A stretch of DNA of 11,234 nt from Lachnospiraceae bacterium (GTDB taxonomy: Bacteria > Bacillota > Clostridia > Lachnospirales > Lachnospiraceae). Below are positions 1-6,689 of the stretch, one piece after another (within the stretch, counting starts at the first letter, position 1; every line of letters starts with the position of its first letter). The notes below the pieces were generated by a model. The model was not told where the DNA came from. It worked only from the letters and a program-made list of their open reading frames with translations, and ran no database searches. The stretch lies in NCBI GenBank assembly GCA_009774585.1, contig VSOA01000102.1, positions 1 through 11,234 on the forward strand. Direction: 5' to 3'. A program made the translations under genes and the position numbers.

Positions 1-242
1 CCAGAGATTTCCCGCTCCCAGGCCTGCGAATCATAAACCCCAAGTGCCATTCCAAGTCCCAAAAGCGCTGCCGTAATGCATCCGCAAGTACCACCCTGCC
101 GCATCCCGCCGCCAAAACAAGTACTGATTTTGAACGCTGTCTTTAAATCCAACCCGAAATCAGCCGCAAATGCACCGAACAATGCCTGTGAACAATGATA
201 CTGCTGGTGCAAAAGCTGTTTTGCCTTCTCTTTGTGTGTCAT
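1..242 (-). CDS. C_GCAxxG_C_C-family protein, 3' end outside window
   Basis: The first 80 residues are visible; the C-terminus lies beyond the left edge. The start is ATG at 242-240, preceded by GAGG six bases upstream. The sequence has the family's N-terminal cysteine in YHCSQALF (C17), then CFGGGMRQGGTCGCITAALL with C42, C53 and C55, a glycine-rich stretch and LGLGMALG. This matches the redox-type C_GCAxxG_C_C family (TIGR01909/PF09719), except that the usual GCA reads GCI here. Complete family members are small (roughly 120-160 residues), cytoplasmic and rich in conserved cysteines. Their biochemical role is not established; redox or metal binding is only suggested by the cysteines. The gene has its own promoter, so a functional link to the glycan genes is doubtful. 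Family assignment is firm, function unknown. Confidence 0.88.
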   Translation of the reverse strand, partial: MTHKEKAKQLLHQQYHCSQALFGAFAADFGLDLKTAFKISTCFGGGMRQGGTCGCITAALLGLGMALGVYDSQAWEREIS

Positions 243-341
243 ACCTTACCTCATTTCCGCACCCGGTAATGCTGATTCTTTATCTCCCTTCGTTTTAACT
301 ATTCATGTATGTAATGAACATATTCCGAAACTCATAATCAT

Positions 342-370
342 ATTCTAACAAATAATAGAATTGTTGTGAA
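342..370 (-). promoter_or_regulatory. Sigma-A-type promoter for the C_GCAxxG gene
   Basis: On the minus strand a -35 box TTCACA (370-365) and a -10 box TAGAAT (347-342) are separated by exactly 17 bases. The -10 is preceded by TG plus one base, an extended -10. Each hexamer differs from consensus at one position. Transcription would start near 335, giving a 5' leader of about 93 bases before the ATG at 242. The -10 also forms one arm of a short inverted repeat (ATTCTA 342-347, TAGAAT 356-361). That could be an operator, but it may be chance in AT-rich DNA. Confidence 0.65.
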
Positions 371-407
371 GGTTAAAATACTGTCCGCCTTCATTTTGCA
401 TCTCCAT

Positions 408-2123
408 TTACTGCGCCCATGAAAGCGCCTCTTCCAAACTCTCTGCGCCGAGAATGTTAAGCATAAATTCCGTGTGACTTTCCGCTTCGTCTGTGTCAAT
501 ATATTTAAATGTGTCAAATATATATTTAGGCGTCTGATCAAAATCATAAATTCCGAAAGCAAGTCCCTGTCTGACCTCTTCCATCGCGTCAGTCTGCCTG
601 TTCATGATAAACGCGTCAATATACGGATTTGCCTCAATAATATAATAACAATATGCAAATGCCGCCGCCTGCAGTTTCTCCCCGGACGCTGAAGAAAAGC
701 CGAGTTCCGTGACCATGATACTGCGGACTTCCCCGCTCCGGTCGAGATATTCTTCTTTTTTCAGAACATCCGTGACCGTACTTAAATTCATCAGTGTAAG
801 CGTCGGCGCATTTTCCGTCTTGTCATAAGTCTCCGTCCAGTAATTCACTCTCGTAAGCGGATTGGGATACGGATGAATCGCCAGCCCCCAGTCATAATTA
901 CCTTTCTGACGCGCAATATCATTGATTGATTCAAGAAGATCTTTGGCGTTAAAGTGGTCCTTATTATCGCCTCCGTTGTTATTCCAGTCATGATCTATAC
1001 TGAAATAAACATTGGCATCCGCATAGTTGCTCTTCGCCGCATTATAGAAAATACGCATCGCTTTCTCAAACTCGGCAGCATATAAATCTATATCGTCCGT
1101 ATCCATATAGTTCCATATTTTGTACTGATTGATTTCGTTGGCAATCACCCAGTTTGAAACAAGACCATACTCTTTGCCGCAGTAGCGCTCCGTTAAAAAG
1201 CTCGCAATCGCCTCCAAGTACATACATCCTTCTTCATCCGCCGTATTAAAGGCATAATAGTACGCATTGACTTCTTGGTTTCTTGCCAGCGGATGAATCA
1301 GTTCCGGGTAATCGTCGTTCCAGTCGTTTAAGACGATCGCCGTGGAATTCATACCGCTGTCCGTCAGATACTTAAACAGATTGTCATACCCCGTAATACT
1401 TGCGCCGTTAAACTTGTATTCCTTCCCCTTATATTCATATATAATAGTCGGGAGATCCGGATTCGATGTCTCTCCCATGATATGAGAAAGCGGAATGTTA
1501 TAAATAGCATACTTGACATCCAGATCAGTCAAAAGCGGCGTGTGCAGCATTTGCGGATCTAATAAGAGTCCTTTCTTGGACTCCGGCTCAGGAGCACTGA
1601 CGGAACCGTCAGCCAGCATTTCCGGATTACCGATACAGATACTCTTGGCAATCGGAACATACTTTCCGTCCAAAAGCAACGCCGGGACAAACTGCTGAAA
1701 AAGCTGTCCCCTCTCATATGTCCATTCCAGTTCACAATCCTTCGCCTTCTGCGTACTTGCAATCGGCTCTCTGTCCACATCCTCAAATACACATTTTTCA
1801 TAAATTTCAAACGCAAACAAATAAATCATGGAGTCGTCACTCTTCGGAATGTCAGGCATGCTCAGTGTAAATTTGACGGTTACCTTATCTTCCGCCAGAA
1901 AGCACCCCGTCGTACTGCCATATGAGGCGAGCTGCCTGCCGGATAAACTAACTCTTCCTTCCGTCAGTTCATCTTCTATCCTTCTTTCTTCCTGCAAAGG
2001 ATTCTCCGCAGTAACGGGTGATATCTTGCCGCAGCCGGATGGAAAAAACATGATACCCAAAACCAGAATGATGACTAATACAAATATACTTCGATAAGTT
2101 GTTTTCTTTCTTCCGGTACTCAA
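408..2123 (-). CDS. DUF5722 exported protein, putative clan GH-A-like glycoside hydrolase
   Basis: A 571-residue protein with a basic N-terminus (residues 1-11), a hydrophobic segment (12-27) and FFPSGCGK around C31. This looks like a lipoprotein signal, but with proline instead of leucine at -3; it could instead be an uncleaved anchor. Residues about 45-190 form a beta-rich N-terminal part. Residues about 195-545 resemble DUF5722 (PF18989), a TIM-barrel-like family. NWVIANEIN (324-332) carries E330 and IMVTELGFSS (469-478) carries E473. These sit where clan GH-A enzymes keep the acid/base (after Asn, strand 4) and the nucleophile (strand 7). HPYPNP (417-422) and the SIDHDWN stretch (375-381) are further likely active-site loops. 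The start is TTG at 2123, overlapping the upstream TGA as TTGA, with AGGAGG ten bases upstream. The next Met (M25) lies inside the hydrophobic segment, so TTG is needed. Substrate is unknown; hydrolase activity is inferred. Confidence 0.8.
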   Translation of the reverse strand: MSTGRKKTTYRSIFVLVIILVLGIMFFPSGCGKISPVTAENPLQEERRIEDELTEGRVSLSGRQLASYGSTTGCFLAEDKVTVKFTLSMPDIPKSDDSMIYLFAFEIYEKCVFEDVDREPIASTQKAKDCELEWTYERGQLFQQFVPALLLDGKYVPIAKSICIGNPEMLADGSVSAPEPESKKGLLLDPQMLHTPLLTDLDVKYAIYNIPLSHIMGETSNPDLPTIIYEYKGKEYKFNGASITGYDNLFKYLTDSGMNSTAIVLNDWNDDYPELIHPLARNQEVNAYYYAFNTADEEGCMYLEAIASFLTERYCGKEYGLVSNWVIANEINQYKIWNYMDTDDIDLYAAEFEKAMRIFYNAAKSNYADANVYFSIDHDWNNNGGDNKDHFNAKDLLESINDIARQKGNYDWGLAIHPYPNPLTRVNYWTETYDKTENAPTLTLMNLSTVTDVLKKEEYLDRSGEVRSIMVTELGFSSASGEKLQAAAFAYCYYIIEANPYIDAFIMNRQTDAMEEVRQGLAFGIYDFDQTPKYIFDTFKYIDTDEAESHTEFMLNILGAESLEEALSWAQ

Positions 2124-3325
2124 GAGTCTTCTTCCTCCTGCTGTTCGTAATAGATAACCTCAATGGCTATCCGAGGCGGCGTATCCTTATCAATCGGAAT
2201 CTGGATATCGCCGGATCTCAATCGGGTAAGCAGCTGCAAATACTCGTTTGTCGTGGCAGTCTGGAAACGCCATGCAGTTCCCTGCACAGGCAGACTGACA
2301 CATTTTTCTTTCGCACCATAAGAAACCGCTTGTCCGCCAAGCTTGTCCGGCCATTTCTTGCCGCTTGCAAAGAATTCGTCCAGCGCAACGATAACAGACG
2401 CGTCAATGCCCTTGGTTGCCGACGTCAGAAACCGCTCGGAGATTCCGCTCTGATCTGCATCTACCCCAATCAGCTTACCGTCATATTCTTCCGCGGAAAG
2501 TAAAACGGACTGATACAGCGATCCGCCACAGGCAAAAATAATCTCTGTCCCTGTCTGATACCACTCAGCCGACACTTCTTCCACATGCTTATCCGGTGAA
2601 AAAGTGTCCGCATACCAATATTCCACCGAAACCTCTTCGTCATCTTCCAGTAAAGCGGCGGCGTCATCTATCCCCTGAAGATAGCCGTGTCCGTAGCCTT
2701 TCACTGCCGGAAGCGGTTCGCCTCCGATAAAGCCGAATTTTCGATATCCTTCTACAACCGCCATATATCCTACCAGATATCCGGCTTCTTCCTCCCTGTA
2801 TGTCATACAGTGCACATTCGGAGCAATCGTAACCTCTTCATCCGCAGAGTCTCTCGGCACCCCGTCCAACAAAAGAAAATAAATGTCTTCATAATCATCT
2901 TGTAATTCGCCCACTGCCTGCTCAAAATGAGAACCAACGCAGACAATCAACTCCGCATTATCCTGAATAGCTGCTAATACAGTATCTCTATATGCTTCCG
3001 GCGCATCTGTCTGTGTACTATAGCTTGAATAGAATACACCCGCGCCATCGGAATAAGTCTGTATGCCCTTCAGAGCCGCCTGATTAAAGCCGCTGTCCAT
3101 CACCGAGCTGACATCCGTGACGAGCGCAATCCGCACGCCGGACTTCCGATTCTCCCCGGAGTTCTCCTCATTCTCCGGCGCCGGTGCATCGGAAGGAACG
3201 TTTTCATCCGCCTCCTGTTCACCCTGCTGTGTATGATCTGCTTCCTCCGCCGGCGCCGTCCGGGCGCTGCATGCGGAAACCATAAAGATAAGCATAGTAA
3301 TCAACATTATAATTTTCTTTTTCAT
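2120..3325 (-). CDS. BMP-family substrate-binding lipoprotein
   Basis: A 401-residue lipoprotein. Lysines 2-4, a hydrophobic stretch and the lipobox VSAC (C19) give a type II signal peptide. An acidic, Pro/Glu-rich linker (about 21-60) would tether the binding domain to the membrane. Residues about 63-345 match the BMP/PnrA family (PF02608): RIALVTDVSSVMDSGFNQAA (65-84) is the family's signature, followed by GFIGGEPLP (198-206) and GVDADQSG (287-294). Characterised members bind purine nucleosides for ABC importers, and the Asp and Phe-Asn signature positions are kept. The last 50 or so residues, ending in a Glu-rich tail, go beyond the core. No permease or ATPase gene is adjacent in this window, so it is either an orphan receptor or served by transporters elsewhere. 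The ATG has AAAGGA about ten bases upstream. It is the first gene of a two-gene unit with the DUF5722 gene. Ligand unknown. Confidence 0.9.
   Translation of the reverse strand: MKKKIIMLITMLIFMVSACSARTAPAEEADHTQQGEQEADENVPSDAPAPENEENSGENRKSGVRIALVTDVSSVMDSGFNQAALKGIQTYSDGAGVFYSSYSTQTDAPEAYRDTVLAAIQDNAELIVCVGSHFEQAVGELQDDYEDIYFLLLDGVPRDSADEEVTIAPNVHCMTYREEEAGYLVGYMAVVEGYRKFGFIGGEPLPAVKGYGHGYLQGIDDAAALLEDDEEVSVEYWYADTFSPDKHVEEVSAEWYQTGTEIIFACGGSLYQSVLLSAEEYDGKLIGVDADQSGISERFLTSATKGIDASVIVALDEFFASGKKWPDKLGGQAVSYGAKEKCVSLPVQGTAWRFQTATTNEYLQLLTRLRSGDIQIPIDKDTPPRIAIEVIYYEQQEEEDS
2134..2139 (-). promoter_or_regulatory. Ribosome binding site deciding a TTG start
   Basis: AGGAGG on the minus strand, ten bases before the TTG at 2123-2121. 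It lies inside the last codons of the BMP lipoprotein gene (within its acidic Glu-rich tail). Together with the TTGA overlap it argues that the DUF5722 protein is made by translational coupling from TTG and not from a later ATG. Confidence 0.7.
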
Positions 3326-3381
3326 CTATTACCGTTCCTTTACTTTTCTTGTCTACTGTTCATAAACGATACTCCATTGTA

Positions 3382-3410
3382 AGTATATAACTAATGCTCA
3401 TATTTCGCAA
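3382..3410 (-). promoter_or_regulatory. Promoter of the BMP-DUF5722 unit
   Basis: Minus-strand -35 TTGCGA (3410-3405) and -10 TATACT (3387-3382), 17 bases apart. The -10 is one base from consensus and the -35 two. The predicted start is near 3375, leaving a leader of about 50 bases before the BMP ATG at 3325. It lies just downstream of the terminator that ends the enzyme operon, which makes a fresh promoter necessary here. Confidence 0.65.
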
Positions 3411-3414
3411 ATAT
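3400..3414. promoter_or_regulatory. Inverted repeat overlapping the -35 box, candidate operator
   Basis: ATATTT (3400-3405) and AAATAT (3409-3414) are perfect reverse complements around a 3-base centre. The repeat covers the whole -35 hexamer (3405-3410) of the BMP-DUF5722 promoter, a position typical of a repressor site. The regulator is unknown. AT-rich arms make chance occurrence possible. Confidence 0.4.
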
Positions 3415-3422
3415 TCTGACAA

Positions 3423-3455
3423 ATAAAATTTCACAAAAAATTCAGAAAAATTTCA
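3423..3455. repeat. Three 11-bp A-tract direct repeats upstream of a promoter
   Basis: Three consecutive 11-base units end in TTTCA or ATTCA at 3433, 3444 and 3455. On the transcribed-sense (minus) strand each begins TGAA followed by a T-run. They lie about 12-45 bases upstream of the -35 box, roughly -48 to -80 from the predicted start. The A-runs recur once per helical turn, so they could bend the DNA, act as UP-type elements, or be repeated activator sites. The pattern is seen directly; the role is inferred. Confidence 0.5.
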
Positions 3456-3487
3456 GCAAGTTAAGCCCTCTTCATAGGTTCCCATTC

Positions 3488-3536
3488 AAAAAAACCCCGC
3501 ACAATCTACGGACGGACCATAGATCAATACGGGGTT
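3488..3536 (-). terminator. Rho-independent terminator after the GH38 gene
   Basis: On the minus strand AACCCCG (3536-3530) pairs with CGGGGTT (3499-3493), and inside it ATCTA pairs with TAGAT (3524-3520 with 3508-3504). The two helices are separated by an internal loop and closed by an 11-base loop. A run of seven T follows (3494-3488). It lies about 20 bases after the GH38 stop codon. The other strand has no T-run after the stem, so termination is directional. This ends the HK-RR-GH130-GH20-GH38 unit. Confidence 0.9.
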
Positions 3537-3556
3537 CCTTCTAATCTTCTTCTATC

Positions 3557-6500
3557 CTATTTAATTCTGACCGTCACAACTTCATAAGGCTTTAACACAA
3601 TATCAACAATATTTCCTTCTACAGTTGTCTCATATTCTGTCTCTTCCAGTAAGTTGCAGACATATGCCTTCTTGAAATCCGTATGGACCGTTAACTTCGT
3701 CTTCGTATAAGCATTCTCGGACTCGTACAGCCTGACAATCGTTCCGTCCCCATCCTCCGCTTGCTTAATCGTCTCCAGTATCACATTCTCATGGTCCACG
3801 GATGCAAATGAATACTCTGCTCCTGCCGCAGTCTTCATCTGTGTGATAAGCGGCTGATTTAATTTGTATGCCTCCGTCACCGTACCTGCGTCACGCCATC
3901 CTTCTGCGTGAGGATAGAGCGCATAAGTAAATACATGCTCTTCCTGATCCGAAACCGGATTAGGCTCAATGCCGGATTTGATCAACGTCAGCGCAATCTC
4001 GGAGTCTTTCACGGAGTGCCCGTACTTACAGTCATTTAACAAAGATACGCCGTAATGCCCTTCGGAAAGATCCATCCATTTCTGACCGCAGCTCTCGAAC
4101 CGCGCCACATCCCAACTCGTATTGCGGTGTGTCTTACGCGTCAGATTGCCGAACTGCACATCGAAAGCCGCCTCGTCCGTATGCACCGCCACCGGGAAAT
4201 GCACCTTCAATAATGTCTGATGCTCTTTCCAGTCCACATAGGTTACAAATTCTATCCTGCGGCTGTCGGCATAGAACAGAATCTTCTGCTTAATCGTTGA
4301 ATTAGATTCTTTTCTTGTGATTTCAAGCGCCGCCCTGACAGGACCCATTTCCGTCCACTCCATCCGCTCCACATTGTCGATATCCCAATATTTCTCAGTA
4401 TAGTAAATATCAATGTCCCAATTGTCATAGTAGATGGGCTTATCTTCATACATGCGCATAAGATTCGCACGCTTACCGGACTGTATCACTTCCCTGTCGT
4501 TATCTTTATCATAGATGCTCGTAAACATCCCTTGTTCGTCTAATTTCACTTTATAGAACGGGGTTTCTAACTCATAATCACCGGACAGTGTAAACGGTGC
4601 GGACGTCCTGTCTTCCTTCACTGCTTTACCTGTCTTTGCCGCTTTGTATGATTTATATCCTTTAGACGGCAGATTCGTTACATATGCAATGGTTCCGTCT
4701 TTCGTCTTCTGAACAGGATAGAGCCTGCCCTCTTCGTCCGTAAGTGCTTCCGCATCGAAATCTCCGAGACAGACAACATCGTCTCTTGTCCTGCCAACCG
4801 TATTAAATACAGTCACAGCTTCGCCGTCGCCCGCTATCGCTTTCTTTCGTTCCTCTGACATCGCCTCTGTTTGTAACGCAAGCTGTTCATACTCCTTCTT
4901 CGTCACTTCATACACTTCATGGATTGCAGAACCGGGAAGAATATCATGGAATTGATTGAGCAGTACCGTCTTCCACATGGCATCAAGTTCCTCACTCGGA
5001 TAAGGTATTTTATGCGATGCCAGTACAGACAGAAGTTCCAGATCCATCAGCCCGAATTCTGCCTTGCGGTTCCCGCGTTTATTGCGCGCCATAGAAGTAA
5101 GCGTCCCTCTGTGATATTCAAAGTAAAATTCTCCTTCCCAGACAGGAAGCCGCTTGTTACCCTCAACCCTGTTCTTTAATTCGTCAAAATAGGTCCTTGC
5201 AAATTCCTGACGCACCATGGGAATTCCTCTTACTCCCTTTTCCATACGCACGGAAGTCTCTAACATCTCTCTCGTCGGTCCGCCGCCGCCGTCACCGTAA
5301 CCATAGGAAATCAAAATATCATTGTTGATATCCTTGTTCTGGTAACGCTGCCAGCCGCCCAGAATGGCGTCCGGATGAAGCATACCGTTGTATGTCGTGA
5401 AGAAATTAGATACAGGCTGTTCTACCCCCAGTGTCGTAATCAGGTGCGTCAACACTTCCGAACCGTCGATTCCACGCCAGATCATCGTGTCATAGGGCAC
5501 CTTATTAAACTGGTTCCATGCAAGCTTGGTCGTCATAAAGTAGTCAATCCCGCACTTACGCATAATCTGCGGCAGCGCACCCGAATAGCCGAATACATCG
5601 GGAAGCCATAAGATTCTGTTGTCCACGCCGAATTCTTCTTTGAAAAAGCGCTTGCCATGCATAAACTGACGAACCAAAGACTCTCCGGATGTCAGATTGC
5701 AGTCCGCTTCCACCCACATACCGCCTTCCGGCTCCCAGCGTTTCTCTTTGACGCGCTCCTTCACTCTCTCATACAATTCCGGGTAGCGTTCTTTGAGGAA
5801 CATATATAACTGCGGCTGACTGGACATAAACTTATACCCCGGATATTCCTCCATCAGCTTTAAGACTGTGGCAAAACTGCGGCCGACCTTTTCTCTCGTC
5901 TGTTCTACCGTCCACCACCACGCCACGTCAATATGTGTATGCCCGATGCAGGTTGCTATGACATCTTTATAACCTGCCATATCCGAGTAAAGCGTCTTTT
6001 CGAGGTAATCGGAAGCCTGCTTAAGGGTACGATAGAAATCCTCTGAATAGGGTGTGCGCAAATCAAGAAAGTTCACGGCTGTATTTAAGATTTCTTCAAT
6101 TTCCTTCCGGTTCCTGTCATCCTCCTCCATACGCCCAAATGACGCAAGAGGCACCCACAAATCATAATAAAGCTTCTCAATATCTGCATCAATCTCCTGC
6201 ATTTCCACAAGCAGATTGAATTCCGTATGCAGCGTTCCGGTATATGACTGCAAGTCTATTTCCAGTTCCTCGCCTGCCACTGCCGCCGGACGCAGGAAAA
6301 CCTCTCTGTGGTTCATATCGATTCCCTGTATCGCTTCACCGTTCACGAAGAGAAGAAACTGCGGATTCTTGCCGTCATCCCACTCATCAATCTGGGTCGA
6401 CACATGCAGCCACATACGTCTGCCGTCAAGTTCCTTTGGCACCTTCCACATCGTCCTAAACCAGTAGTGGCGGTCTTTGCCGTACCAATGCATCTTCCTG

Positions 6501-6661
6501 CAGTCAAATTTCTCCCACGGCGTACTGTCAGAACGCGCATCCTCAGGATGTATATAATTACCTTCTTTGTATTCCCAATCCTCCACCGGGAATCTCTGCT
6601 TAATCTTTAATTTTTTTAACTCATCACAAATCACATTGACTCTCTTATCCAAAAAATGCAT
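3557..6661 (-). CDS. GH38 alpha-mannosidase, cytoplasmic
   Basis: A 1034-residue full-length family 38 glycoside hydrolase that releases alpha-linked mannose with retention, using one divalent metal (usually zinc). No signal peptide is present, so it should act inside the cell on imported oligosaccharides. Layout: N-terminal beta-rich domain about 1-230; catalytic GH38N domain about 233-500 with GHTHIDVAWWW (240-250; metal ligands H243, D245), WVEADCNLTSGE (316-327; nucleophile and ligand D320), LWLPDVFGYSG (351-361) and YGYGDGGGGPT (453-463); helical middle domain about 510-600 with NQFHDILPGS (569-578; ligand H572); then the two C-terminal beta-sandwich domains. All four metal ligands are intact. 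ATG at 6661 has AAGGAG eight bases upstream, and the gene begins 28 bp after the GH20 stop. Linkage preference (alpha-1,2, 1,3 or 1,6) cannot be read from sequence. Confidence 0.96.
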   Translation of the reverse strand: MHFLDKRVNVICDELKKLKIKQRFPVEDWEYKEGNYIHPEDARSDSTPWEKFDCRKMHWYGKDRHYWFRTMWKVPKELDGRRMWLHVSTQIDEWDDGKNPQFLLFVNGEAIQGIDMNHREVFLRPAAVAGEELEIDLQSYTGTLHTEFNLLVEMQEIDADIEKLYYDLWVPLASFGRMEEDDRNRKEIEEILNTAVNFLDLRTPYSEDFYRTLKQASDYLEKTLYSDMAGYKDVIATCIGHTHIDVAWWWTVEQTREKVGRSFATVLKLMEEYPGYKFMSSQPQLYMFLKERYPELYERVKERVKEKRWEPEGGMWVEADCNLTSGESLVRQFMHGKRFFKEEFGVDNRILWLPDVFGYSGALPQIMRKCGIDYFMTTKLAWNQFNKVPYDTMIWRGIDGSEVLTHLITTLGVEQPVSNFFTTYNGMLHPDAILGGWQRYQNKDINNDILISYGYGDGGGGPTREMLETSVRMEKGVRGIPMVRQEFARTYFDELKNRVEGNKRLPVWEGEFYFEYHRGTLTSMARNKRGNRKAEFGLMDLELLSVLASHKIPYPSEELDAMWKTVLLNQFHDILPGSAIHEVYEVTKKEYEQLALQTEAMSEERKKAIAGDGEAVTVFNTVGRTRDDVVCLGDFDAEALTDEEGRLYPVQKTKDGTIAYVTNLPSKGYKSYKAAKTGKAVKEDRTSAPFTLSGDYELETPFYKVKLDEQGMFTSIYDKDNDREVIQSGKRANLMRMYEDKPIYYDNWDIDIYYTEKYWDIDNVERMEWTEMGPVRAALEITRKESNSTIKQKILFYADSRRIEFVTYVDWKEHQTLLKVHFPVAVHTDEAAFDVQFGNLTRKTHRNTSWDVARFESCGQKWMDLSEGHYGVSLLNDCKYGHSVKDSEIALTLIKSGIEPNPVSDQEEHVFTYALYPHAEGWRDAGTVTEAYKLNQPLITQMKTAAGAEYSFASVDHENVILETIKQAEDGDGTIVRLYESENAYTKTKLTVHTDFKKAYVCNLLEETEYETTVEGNIVDIVLKPYEVVTVRIK

Positions 6662-6689
6662 CTTTTTCTCTCCTTATTATGTCATATGA

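Noticed and set aside
342..361. ATTCTA/TAGAAT inverted repeat at the C_GCAxxG promoter as a firm operator
   Set aside because: One arm is the -10 box itself and the arms are AT-rich, so the symmetry may be accidental. It is noted only within the promoter entry.
367..393. Hairpin TGAAGG/CCTTCA (367-372 with 388-393) after the DUF5722 stop
   Set aside because: The 15-base loop, six-base stem and lack of a T-run after it do not make an intrinsic terminator. It also overlaps the -35 box of the next promoter. No clear terminator was found after the DUF5722 gene.
2099..2503. Plus-strand open frame of 134 codons
   Set aside because: It lies antisense over the BMP coding sequence, has no recognisable domain, and its low-complexity start reflects the complementary signal-peptide codons of the DUF5722 gene.
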